Shown here one piece after another: positions 56,967-64,000 of a DNA stretch of 64,000 nt. The notes under the pieces are model-generated. The model saw only the letters and a program-made list of their open reading frames with translations, was not told the DNA's origin and did no database searches. The translations under genes were made by a program, and so were the position numbers. The first letter of the stretch is position 1. Each line of letters opens with the position of its first letter. The stretch spans positions 1 to 64,000 of the forward strand of contig FPAN01000010.1 in NCBI GenBank assembly GCA_900116395.1. The letters are read 5' to 3'. Source of the stretch: Lachnospiraceae bacterium XBD2001 (GTDB taxonomy: Bacteria > Bacillota > Clostridia > Lachnospirales > Lachnospiraceae).

Positions 56967-58424
56967 ATGGCAAAGACATTTGAAACATCCAACCCAAAAG
57001 AAGCAATTGCATATCGTTTTCCCCTTCGGGAAGCACTCATCGGTAACACGGCATTCTATCGCCGGGTTTCCACCGTTGTGATTCCCATGATCGTTCAGAA
57101 TACCCTCTCCAATATTGTAGGTCTTCTGGATAACATCATGGTGGGCCAGGTCGGTACCCTTCCCATGTCTGCCGTTGCCATTGTGAACCAGATTCTCTTT
57201 ATTTTTTATCTGTGCATCTGGGGTTCCTTGGCCGGAGCGGGAATCTTCAGTACCCAGTTCTTCGGTAAAGGCGACATGGACGGCGTCCGCTATTCCATTC
57301 GTTTTAAAGCCATGACGGCAGCCACCATTTGTACCATTGCGGTACTCTTACTGTTTTTTGCCAAGGAGCCGCTGATTTCCTTATATATTGCAGCAGAAAC
57401 ACCGGCAGACCAGGCCGCTGCCACCTTGCAGTACGGTATGTCCTATTTGGACATCATGCTGGTTGGACTGATTCCGTTCAGTCTGACCCAGGTCTATGCC
57501 AGTGCCATGAGGGAAAGCGGCAAGACCACCCTTCCAATGGCAGCCGGCATGATTGCCATGGTGGTAAACTTCATTTTTAACGCCCTCTTAATCTTCGGTT
57601 TGTTCGGGCTCCCGAAGTTAGGGGTTTTAGGTGCTGCGGTTGCAACGGTCATCTCCCGATTCACCGAGCTTGGGATTGTGATGGCAGGTGCCCATCGGCC
57701 ACATTCTTCCTATGCCTTTTTCCATGGAGTCTTCAAGAGTCTCTATGTACCGGGGGTATTGGTAAAACCGATTATCCTTAAGTCCCTGCCGCTGTTATGT
57801 AATGAATTCCTGTGGAGTCTGGCCCAGGCTGCATTGTTGCAGGCATACTCCGTCCGTGGAATTGCCGTAATCGCTGCCATGAACATTAGCGGAACCATCT
57901 CACAGATTTTTAACGAGGTGTTCCTCTCCATCGGCAACTCTGCCGGCATTATTGTAGGACAGGAATTGGGGGCCGACCATCTGGTGAACGCCCGCCGCAG
58001 CGCATGGCGTATGGCTGCCCTTAGCGTTGCAAGCACCCTGGTTATGGGATTACTGCTGGCTCTCTTCGCACCGCTGATTCCGCAGGTTTACAACACCGAG
58101 CCGGAGATTCGTGCTATGGCTACCCGCTGTATTTGGGTGGTCGCACTGGTGATGCCGATTAACTCCTTCGCCAATGTCAGCTACTTCATTATGAGATCTG
58201 GCGGCAAAACCGCCATTACCTTCATCTTCGACAGTTGCTTCGCATGGCTGGTTTCCGTTCCTGCGGCATTCCTGTTGACCCACTACACCGCACTTCCGGT
58301 GCTTACGGTATTCCTCATGGTATCCTTGCTGGAATTCTTAAAATGCGTCATCGGATTCCTCTTCATCCGAAGCGGCATCTGGGTACGCAACATCGTCAGT
58401 CACGCGGAAACCCAACAAGCATAA
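56967..58424 (+). CDS. MATE family efflux transporter
   Basis: Membrane protein of 485 residues with about 12 helices in two related halves (VVIPMIVQNTLSNIVGLLDN in the first, ILKSLPLLCNEFLWSLAQA in the second). MATE proteins expel cationic drugs or metabolites using Na+ or H+. The ATG at 56967 has GAGAGAG eight bases ahead and is preferred over the earlier in-frame ATG at 56922. Single gene with a terminator after it; substrate unknown. Confidence 0.92.
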   Translation: MAKTFETSNPKEAIAYRFPLREALIGNTAFYRRVSTVVIPMIVQNTLSNIVGLLDNIMVGQVGTLPMSAVAIVNQILFIFYLCIWGSLAGAGIFSTQFFGKGDMDGVRYSIRFKAMTAATICTIAVLLLFFAKEPLISLYIAAETPADQAAATLQYGMSYLDIMLVGLIPFSLTQVYASAMRESGKTTLPMAAGMIAMVVNFIFNALLIFGLFGLPKLGVLGAAVATVISRFTELGIVMAGAHRPHSSYAFFHGVFKSLYVPGVLVKPIILKSLPLLCNEFLWSLAQAALLQAYSVRGIAVIAAMNISGTISQIFNEVFLSIGNSAGIIVGQELGADHLVNARRSAWRMAALSVASTLVMGLLLALFAPLIPQVYNTEPEIRAMATRCIWVVALVMPINSFANVSYFIMRSGGKTAITFIFDSCFAWLVSVPAAFLLTHYTALPVLTVFLMVSLLEFLKCVIGFLFIRSGIWVRNIVSHAETQQA

Positions 58425-58452
58425 AAACAGGCAGTCGCTTCTAGCGGCTGCC
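58423..58452. terminator. Terminator shared by MATE gene and the dehydratase-like operon
   Basis: Stem GGCAGTCGC/GCGGCTGCC with a 5-base loop. On the minus strand TGTTTTTAT follows; the hairpin overlaps the end of the 58441 gene. Confidence 0.75.
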
Positions 58453-59166
58453 TTCTTTCATTGATGCAAAATGTAATTCTCTCAAACCTTCCACTTCATC
58501 ACACACCTGCTGCAACGAACAACTCTTGCAGTCCATCATCACATTTTTGAAAATATGATCAATGGTTCCGGTAATGGATTCACACTGGGTGGCCAACGTT
58601 CCCAAGCTCTTATAATCAAACTCCGGTAACGTAACAAAAATCAGTTTTACCGCCTGAATATGCGGATTCTCGTGGTACTTATCCAAAAACAGCTTGCCAA
58701 CCTTAGCAAAATCCAGGCCCTCGGACAGTGCCTCTTTGCCCACACGTACCGGTTCTCTTCCGTTGGAAGCGGAAATTCTGGTCATATATCCCTTCGGATT
58801 GATATGATAACGCACGTACTCGATCTTGCGAATGGCATTATAGAGAGCGTTTCCGTCTCCCATGCCGTCTGCATCTACCCGCACCAATGCAATTCTTGCA
58901 TATGGAGTGTCGGCGGTTATCTCTCCCAGATTCGGACCAATCAGATACACTCCGTCCTCTTCCACAAAGGAGGTATCTGCGGTGACTGCCATAGCGCTTA
59001 CTGCCGGATAGGTTCCTCCACCCAGCTCGTAAGCCATATCGGAGCGCAGAATCAGATTATGATCTCCCACATCCTCCCAGGCTGCGTTTGCTACATTCAA
59101 GGACTGCATAGGATAATCACCCAGCAAGTCCTCTACCCGACGGATGGTCTCATCATAGAGTTTCAT
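58441..59166 (-). CDS. Free-standing acetyl-CoA synthase middle-domain-like protein with Cys cluster
   Basis: Protein of 241 residues. From about residue 43 (DMAYELGGGTYPA) to 216 it runs parallel to the middle domain of the acetyl-CoA synthase beta subunit as I remember it (DMYVEMGG..TPAFE, EVIGPDI, RVSKDAVAKGF..). The end carries C213-x2-C216-x5-C222; C213/C216 fall where the first two A-cluster Cys of ACS stand. The rest of ACS, including the other A-cluster ligands, is absent, so CO or acetyl chemistry cannot be assumed. The ATG overlaps the stop of the 56-residue ORF (TAATG). Last gene of the operon. Confidence 0.65.
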   Translation of the reverse strand: MKLYDETIRRVEDLLGDYPMQSLNVANAAWEDVGDHNLILRSDMAYELGGGTYPAVSAMAVTADTSFVEEDGVYLIGPNLGEITADTPYARIALVRVDADGMGDGNALYNAIRKIEYVRYHINPKGYMTRISASNGREPVRVGKEALSEGLDFAKVGKLFLDKYHENPHIQAVKLIFVTLPEFDYKSLGTLATQCESITGTIDHIFKNVMMDCKSCSLQQVCDEVEGLRELHFASMKEGSR

Positions 59167-59336
59167 TAAATCTTACGGTCTCTCTTAATCTTATCGTAGT
59201 GCTTTGCAAGCAGTGGCTGAAGTGCGGAAGTCAACTTCATATCCAGATTGAAGAAATATACTACCATAGATAAGATGAATAAACATAAGATTACAATTGC
59301 AATGATTAATAATACCTTTAATAAAACATGTAACAA
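59166..59336 (-). CDS. 56-residue single-helix membrane protein
   Basis: A short gene with TTG start at 59336 and AGGAGG 8 bases ahead; the site overlaps the stop of the activator gene. It encodes a hydrophobic helix (about 4-29, rich in V, L and I), followed by a basic cytoplasmic tail (HYDKIKRDRKI). Its stop overlaps the start of the next gene as TAATG. These tight junctions support translation. No family was recognised. It might anchor one of the operon's proteins to the membrane. Confidence 0.7.
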   Translation of the reverse strand: MLHVLLKVLLIIAIVILCLFILSMVVYFFNLDMKLTSALQPLLAKHYDKIKRDRKI

Positions 59337-59348
59337 GGCGATATCCTC

Positions 59349-60143
59349 CTATTGATTCAAGCCTTTCTGGCGAGCGAACTCTGCTGCACCAAGAGCTCCC
59401 ATTAACTGTGGATCGATTGGAAGGTCGATGACCTTTAACTTCAATACATTCTCGATAGCAGCCTTCAAGCCTGCGTTCTTTGCACATCCACCGGTTAAAG
59501 TAATGTGATCGACCGCACCGGCCTTCTTGGACATTACGAAACATCTCTTCGCCACAGACAATTCAATACCTGCTGCAATTTCATCCATCGGCTTGCCTTC
59601 ACCAACCAGGGAAATAACCTCGGACTCAGCGAATACGGTACACTGTGCGGTAATCGGGATAACATTTCTAGCCTTTAAAGACAGATTGGAGAACTCATCC
59701 AAATCCATCTCGAAGGCTCTTGCCATTGCTTCGAAGAAACGTCCGGTACCTGCTGCACACTTATCGTTCATTGCGAAGTTCAATACCGTTCCGTCGGTAT
59801 CCACTGCAATACCCTTAACGTCCTGTCCACCGATATCGATAATTGCCTTTACGCTTGGGTCAGCTACATGAACACCCATGGCATGGCAGCTGATCTCGGA
59901 AATATTCTCATCTGCAAACGGAACCTTGTTACGTCCGTATCCGGTACCAACCAGATAGGTTAAGTCCTTGGCACTGTTTAATTCCGGAACCTGCTCAATG
60001 GCCTGGTCCAGAGCATCCTGTGCGGACAATACCGCATTGATACGGCTACGTAAGGTAACGTTGGCTACCATTTTGCCGTTCTCATCAATAATTACGCACT
60101 TTGTGTAGGTAGAACCTGAATCACATCCACCAAAATATTTCAT
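59349..60143 (-). CDS. 2-hydroxyacyl-CoA dehydratase-type activator ATPase (HgdC-like)
   Basis: ASKHA-fold activator of 264 residues. Phosphate loop FGGCDSGSTYTKCVI, second loop IIDIGGQDVKG, and the two Cys that share one [4Fe-4S] cluster across the dimer (C129 in DKCAAGTGRF, C168 in TAQCTVFAESE). It hydrolyses ATP to push an electron of very low potential into its partner. The partners are the two HgdB-like proteins just upstream (33 bases). Fully intact. Confidence 0.92.
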   Translation of the reverse strand: MKYFGGCDSGSTYTKCVIIDENGKMVANVTLRSRINAVLSAQDALDQAIEQVPELNSAKDLTYLVGTGYGRNKVPFADENISEISCHAMGVHVADPSVKAIIDIGGQDVKGIAVDTDGTVLNFAMNDKCAAGTGRFFEAMARAFEMDLDEFSNLSLKARNVIPITAQCTVFAESEVISLVGEGKPMDEIAAGIELSVAKRCFVMSKKAGAVDHITLTGGCAKNAGLKAAIENVLKLKVIDLPIDPQLMGALGAAEFARQKGLNQ

Positions 60144-60175
60144 ACTATAATCTCCTCATTTCTCTATCGTTGGAT

Positions 60176-61726
60176 TTACCACAGATTGGTATCGTCATAA
60201 TCCTCTAAGGATGGATCTAACGGTTCCTCACGTAATACGGAACGCATATAACGGTTTACATCCTGACGAAGGTTTTTACGCGGAATGACACGTGGGTCGT
60301 ACAAATCATGGTTCACCCAAACCAGCTTAATGCCATGCTCTCTTGCCTGCTGCTCGAACATACCATGCATACCGTCCAACGCCTTACATGCAATGTGCTC
60401 CCACAGAATAACCATATCTGCACGGAACTCTTCACAGTAACGCCACAAATCATCCAACAGTACTTCATATCCACCGTGGGTACGGTTTCTCATAATCATG
60501 TTCTCATACTGATGCGCCATATCGTAGTAAGCCTGTTCCTTATCATCCTCGGAAATCGGATCTAAGGAAACCATGGTCAACATATCGAACATTGGAAGAA
60601 TTCCCCAGCAGTTTAATAACCATGCAACGAAATCGGTATAAAACTGAGACTGAACGCCCCAGATTACGGCACGATGACGGTACTCTTTTGCAAGCATGGT
60701 CTTCTTCCGGTACGCCTCGGTAGCAAGACGGGTAATCTTCTTATCCAGTTCTGCGAAGGCAGGAACCTTACCGGCAATGGCCATGTACTCTGTCTCACGA
60801 TAGAGCAGGATATTGTTACCGATGACCTGCGGATAATCGGTCTTGGTTAACTCCAACCATTCGGTACATTCTCTTGCACCGATGTTGATACGCTTCGCAC
60901 ACTCGAAATAGTAATCCCAATCGAACTTCTCACCGGTCTGCTCTTCAATGAATGCAATGGCGTTACGAACTTCCTGGGCTGCATATTCCTGTACTCCCGG
61001 CTCCGTATGACGAAGCGGTGTTGCCAACTGATGAACCGGAATGCCATGACGCTCCAAAGCACGGGAAATGACACCGTTACCCATTAAGGAACCGTCACAA
61101 GTGGTATTACACTGTACCGCACACTTACCGAATACCGGCATATCCCCATCGATACAAATACCTGCCTCGGAAGCCGGCATCGGGCATACATCACCCGGCA
61201 TACCGCATTCCTGAATAACATCCAGGTAGTGGGTCATAGCGTCTCCCTGTAAGAGTACGCATACATAACAGCTGGCGGTCTCCCAGCTTAAGCCTTCTAA
61301 GTTCGGGAAACCACACATAATGTTGGTCATCTCGTTCTCATCCATTAAGACCACATGCTTGGACTTCTCCGGAGAAGCACCAAGGTTCTGGTCCATAGAG
61401 AAAATCTTGGTCAACAGCTTGGCAACATCGCTTGCAACCAAATCGTACTCCTCACGGCAAATACGAAGCTGCGGACCCCGAAGACCCATGGAGTGCTTAT
61501 CAATCATCATCGGAACTGCCAGGTAATTCAGCATCCAACGATAACGGAAGAATCCCTTCACGTTCTTCGGATGCAGCATGAATTTGCCAAGCATGCCGAT
61601 GATACCTAACCATCTGGTGTAATCGTAGAAGGTATCACGGATACCTCTCCACTCACGATGTTTGAATACTTTTTTATCTCCACTGTAGAGCTCTCCTAAT
61701 TTGGAGCTTCCAACTGCTTTTCCCAT
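60176..61726 (-). CDS. 2-hydroxyacyl-CoA dehydratase/benzoyl-CoA reductase-like subunit (larger)
   Basis: Protein of 516 residues of the HGD-D family (PF06050-like). Cys-rich stretches (CGMPGDVCPMPASEAGICIDG and FGKCAVQCNTTCDGSLMG) could hold an Fe-S cluster, and the late block DMVILWEHIACKALDG is typical of the third domain. It is somewhat longer than HgdA. Its ATG overlaps the stop of the smaller subunit (TAATG). No CoA-transferase, acyl-CoA dehydrogenase or hydroxyacid gene is near, so the substrate is open; it need not be a CoA ester. Confidence 0.8.
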   Translation of the reverse strand: MGKAVGSSKLGELYSGDKKVFKHREWRGIRDTFYDYTRWLGIIGMLGKFMLHPKNVKGFFRYRWMLNYLAVPMMIDKHSMGLRGPQLRICREEYDLVASDVAKLLTKIFSMDQNLGASPEKSKHVVLMDENEMTNIMCGFPNLEGLSWETASCYVCVLLQGDAMTHYLDVIQECGMPGDVCPMPASEAGICIDGDMPVFGKCAVQCNTTCDGSLMGNGVISRALERHGIPVHQLATPLRHTEPGVQEYAAQEVRNAIAFIEEQTGEKFDWDYYFECAKRINIGARECTEWLELTKTDYPQVIGNNILLYRETEYMAIAGKVPAFAELDKKITRLATEAYRKKTMLAKEYRHRAVIWGVQSQFYTDFVAWLLNCWGILPMFDMLTMVSLDPISEDDKEQAYYDMAHQYENMIMRNRTHGGYEVLLDDLWRYCEEFRADMVILWEHIACKALDGMHGMFEQQAREHGIKLVWVNHDLYDPRVIPRKNLRQDVNRYMRSVLREEPLDPSLEDYDDTNLW

Positions 61727-62916
61727 TACTTCTTACCTCCCTGAATTTTCTTAATTTCGATACTCTCCACGAAGGCTTGTACACGGGTACGAATCTGTCC
61801 GGAGTTACCAACGGCATACGGACGGTCGATGGTCAATACCGGATATCCGTATTCTTCACGCAATACACTGCTGCCAACCATACGCTCATAGGCCCATGGA
61901 TCACAGAATTTCATCTGCTCGTAGATGATTCCGTCTGCCTTGTATTCCTTGGCAATCTCGTTCACATACTCACGACGACGGTTCATCTTCGGTGTATCCA
62001 TATGGCGCGGGCACATGCACATCATCATATAATGACGGCAGATCTGAGTTAAGGCATCCTCTTCGTCATTCAGGATAATCTCTTCACGTCCCGGAAGGGA
62101 ACCGAAACAGAATCGGTCGGCACATACATAAGCACCGGAATCCTCAATCAACTTAATCATATCGATATCGTCCACTTCGGAACCAACCACTGCCACTCTG
62201 GCACGATACGGCCACTTCTCATCCGGTACACGATTCCGAACTTCTTCTAAGGTCTCCTCTAACTTCTCCATCAGAAGATCCTGCGGGCAGACATAAGTAC
62301 ACATGGTAATAATGTGGAACTCATATCCGGTAATCCGCGGCTTCTCCTCCTTACGGAAGTTACCAAGCTCGGTAATGATACGGCATAACTTGTTGTGACG
62401 CTCTACGGATTCCCGCAATGCTGCGTCGCTGATGTCCACGCCGAACTTCTCATGCAATGGTTCTAGGATTTTTTCTTTGCACTGTCCGATGTAGAGATTC
62501 AGACCATTGTCGTCCGCCTTCATCGGTACTTCTAAGTACTTATAGAAAAAATGCTCCTTGTCATTCATCTTCAGAAGCTCCATGTTCTCCACGCAACGGT
62601 TGATCATGGTGCATCCGTCCGGAGCCATCAGGCAGTCTAAGAACTGATAACCGCCTTCAATGGCACGCTCCAAGAGCGCTCTGGAATACTCACATAAGAA
62701 GCTGGTCAGATAGTAAGTTCCCATCTCCATAGAACCGGTTCTTGGTGCACGAAGTCTTACGGTAAAACAATTCCCAAGATTCATCAGTACTTCCGGCATC
62801 TGGTAACATACACTACCGACACAGACTCTGCCTGCGTCCTGCGCCTGGCGTACCAACTCATTGTTGGCGTCCATCAGAAGATTTTCAAAGTAGTATAAAT
62901 GCTTTAAATCCTTCAT
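61726..62916 (-). CDS. 2-hydroxyacyl-CoA dehydratase/benzoyl-CoA reductase-like subunit (smaller)
   Basis: Protein of 396 residues, same family as the larger subunit. Cys at 32, 37, 50, 75, 95, 102 and 108 (GRVCVGSVCYQMPE, DCLMAPDGCTMINRC) and later FCDPWAYER are candidate cluster ligands. Size fits HgdB/BcrC-type partners. It follows the CooC-like ATPase by about 50 bases. It probably forms a heterodimer with the larger subunit. Confidence 0.8.
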   Translation of the reverse strand: MKDLKHLYYFENLLMDANNELVRQAQDAGRVCVGSVCYQMPEVLMNLGNCFTVRLRAPRTGSMEMGTYYLTSFLCEYSRALLERAIEGGYQFLDCLMAPDGCTMINRCVENMELLKMNDKEHFFYKYLEVPMKADDNGLNLYIGQCKEKILEPLHEKFGVDISDAALRESVERHNKLCRIITELGNFRKEEKPRITGYEFHIITMCTYVCPQDLLMEKLEETLEEVRNRVPDEKWPYRARVAVVGSEVDDIDMIKLIEDSGAYVCADRFCFGSLPGREEIILNDEEDALTQICRHYMMMCMCPRHMDTPKMNRRREYVNEIAKEYKADGIIYEQMKFCDPWAYERMVGSSVLREEYGYPVLTIDRPYAVGNSGQIRTRVQAFVESIEIKKIQGGKK

Positions 62917-62966
62917 TAATTATTACTCTCCTCTATGTATACGTTTCATACAATACGTGATTGCCA

Positions 62967-63731
62967 CTACAATACGCCAAGTTCTTTCATGGCACTGCGA
63001 AGGCCGCTGACAATCGGTGCTTCCTCCGGAATATAGAAGACGGACTCACCCTTCAAATCACGCTCGGTTAGATTGGCATCTGCCGGAATCCATCCAAGCA
63101 GCGGAATATCTCCAAGGTCCATATACTGAAGTACGTCTTCGGAAGGAACGCGGTTTACCACCACACCAACCTTGTCGTACATCACCAGGTTATCCGCTAC
63201 GCTCTTAATGGTCTTTACTACATCACAGCCCTTCTTACTGGAGTCTGTGATTAACATCAGATGGGTAACTTTCTCCATGACACGACGGTTGATCTGCTCA
63301 ATGCCGGCTTCCCCGTCAATGACGATATAATCGAAGTTGTCCGCAACGGTTGCGATGACTTCCTTCAGATAGGTATTAATCTTGCAATAGCATCCGGCTG
63401 CTTCCGGTCTTCCGATGGCAATAAAAGAGAAGCCATCCAGTTCTACCATGGCATCGAAAATACGGTAACGGGCTTCGCCTAACACTTCTACGGTTGCCTG
63501 TGCATCGCCTTTCTCGGCGGCTTCCACCGCTTCTCTTCGGATGTCATCCAACGTCAGCTCTACATCTACGCCAAGGGCGGTAGATAGACCAACAGCCGGA
63601 TCCGCATCAATAGCCAAAATCTTCTTGTCCGGATAAGCTTCCACTAATAATTTGACCATCACAGAAGCCAGGGATGTCTTACCGACACCGCCTTTTCCTG
63701 CGACTGCCAAAACGATTGGTTTTTTTTCCAT
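62967..63731 (-). CDS. CooC/AcsF-like metal-insertion ATPase
   Basis: P-loop ATPase of 254 residues in the MinD/CooC class. Deviant Walker A AGKGGVGKTS (about 11-20), AIDADPAVGLSTALG, and a C-x-C motif (C114-Y-C116) at the place where CooC binds nickel. CooC/AcsF proteins load nickel into CO dehydrogenase or acetyl-CoA synthase. No CODH gene is in the window; the ACS-like protein at the other end of the operon is the obvious client. The start is at 63731 or at the ATG seven codons upstream (63752); GGGGAG lies between them. Confidence 0.82.
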   Translation of the reverse strand: MEKKPIVLAVAGKGGVGKTSLASVMVKLLVEAYPDKKILAIDADPAVGLSTALGVDVELTLDDIRREAVEAAEKGDAQATVEVLGEARYRIFDAMVELDGFSFIAIGRPEAAGCYCKINTYLKEVIATVADNFDYIVIDGEAGIEQINRRVMEKVTHLMLITDSSKKGCDVVKTIKSVADNLVMYDKVGVVVNRVPSEDVLQYMDLGDIPLLGWIPADANLTERDLKGESVFYIPEEAPIVSGLRSAMKELGVL

Positions 63732-63765
63732 TTTATGAAATTTTCTCCCCATTATTCATACTCGC

Positions 63766-63799
63766 GTGGTAATTATGACATTCCTCATGTCTATACCAC
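63766..63799 (-). promoter_or_regulatory. Nested inverted repeat upstream of the CooC-like gene
   Basis: GTGGTA (63766-63771) with TACCAC (63794-63799) encloses GACAT-N5-ATGTC (63777-63791). It lies 14-47 bases before the first ATG and could be an operator or a leader hairpin. No good -35/-10 pair was found; TATAGA or TAATAT within or near it are candidates. Confidence 0.5.
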
Positions 63800-63827
63800 A
63801 TATTACACTTTATCACACAAGTGTTGC

Positions 63828-63882
63828 GAAAAAAAAGAGCCCGGAGGAATTTTGGGTGCTATACCCAAAAAAGCCTCCGAGC
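63828..63882 (-). terminator. Terminator of the gene entering from the right
   Basis: Stem GCTCGGAGG/CCTCCGGGC with inner TTTTGGGT/ACCCAAAA pairing and TTTTTTTT on the minus strand. It ends the partial gene at 63939-64000. Confidence 0.88.
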
Positions 63883-63938
63883 GTTTCTACATATTGCACA
63901 AGTATCACAAATAGTTACGCAACATGTTGTGTATTATC

Positions 63939-64000
63939 TTACAATTCAGCGTTTCCTTTATGCTCTTTGATCTGCGCTAAAATCATTTTTTCATTGAAGG
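63939..64000 (-). CDS. 3' end of a gene cut by the window edge
   Basis: The minus strand is open from the window end to a TAA at 63939-63941, giving a C-terminus FNEKMILAQIKEHKGNAEL. A strong terminator follows 57 bases later, supporting that this is a real gene end. Too short to identify. Confidence 0.55.
   Translation of the reverse strand, partial: FNEKMILAQIKEHKGNAEL

Noticed and set aside
59191-59544. 117-residue minus-strand ORF overlapping the activator gene
   Set aside because: It runs out of frame through the activator's conserved C-terminus; the in-frame 56-residue ORF with AGGAGG is the better reading.

Overview
The window comes from a Gram-positive anaerobe, most likely a member of the Lachnospiraceae (Clostridia). 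Its first ~188 bases are the 5' end of a 16S rRNA gene on the minus strand, with a cluster XIVa-like sequence. The proteins are of clostridial type: metNIQ, RNase J, IreB, ThiI without rhodanese, MtaB, HgdC-type activator. Almost every gene is on the minus strand and belongs to the core genome; no phage, insertion sequence or CRISPR array was seen.

Layout from left to right. (1) 1-530: 16S 5' end with its leader and promoter. (2) 535-5992: a GNAT/free-methionine-sulfoxide-reductase fusion, radA, a small conserved protein and clpC with a histone-like tail. (3) 6025-9550: a membrane-anchored Ig-like protein, a small membrane protein, and a zinc-ribbon membrane protein coupled to an acyltransferase-like protein. 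(4) 9651-14506: purine permease, divergent DUF1846 protein, chemotaxis receptor. (5) 14644-20028: a glutamine operon, glnA - ANTAR regulator - pyrG - asnB, with a hairpin plus U-tract in the glnA leader. (6) 20198-25840: metNIQ with a palindromic operator over its promoter, a threonine aldolase, a DUF362 protein and a C39-like protein. (7) 25905-28558: yajC, tgt, aroC. (8) 28647-34525: ireB, ruvX, DUF1292, rnjA, trmR, trhP, lactonase. (9) 34611-39604: mtaB, a divergent HPr-like protein, thiI with its cysteine desulfurase, prmA. (10) 39734-47679: the heat-shock operon hrcA-grpE-dnaK-dnaJ with CIRCE, preceded by hemW and lepA. (11) 47893-56764: rpsT (plus strand), holA, a PqqD/HPrK-like protein, then comEA - response regulator - histidine kinase - GerMN lipoprotein - comEC as one apparent operon. 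(12) 56967-58424: MATE transporter (plus strand). (13) 58441-63731: the most unusual locus.

Region 13 is a tightly packed minus-strand operon: a CooC/AcsF-like metal-insertion ATPase with a C-x-C motif, two 2-hydroxyacyl-CoA dehydratase/benzoyl-CoA reductase-like subunits, an HgdC-type [4Fe-4S] ATPase activator, an unannotated 56-residue membrane protein, and a 241-residue protein that looks like a free-standing middle domain of acetyl-CoA synthase, ending in a Cys cluster. Several junctions are TAATG overlaps. Nickel-enzyme maturation parts combined with an ATP-driven low-potential electron device, with no obvious CoA-substrate genes, suggest an uncharacterised metalloenzyme system.

Other notable points are a strong stem-loop that hides the comEA ribosome-binding site, a second CIRCE-like inverted repeat around the hrcA promoter, an ANTAR regulator whose receiver has lost its phospho-acceptor Asp, and the absence of the sporulation genes gpr and spoIIP from the rpsT-lepA interval. 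All family assignments were made by reading sequences, without database searches.
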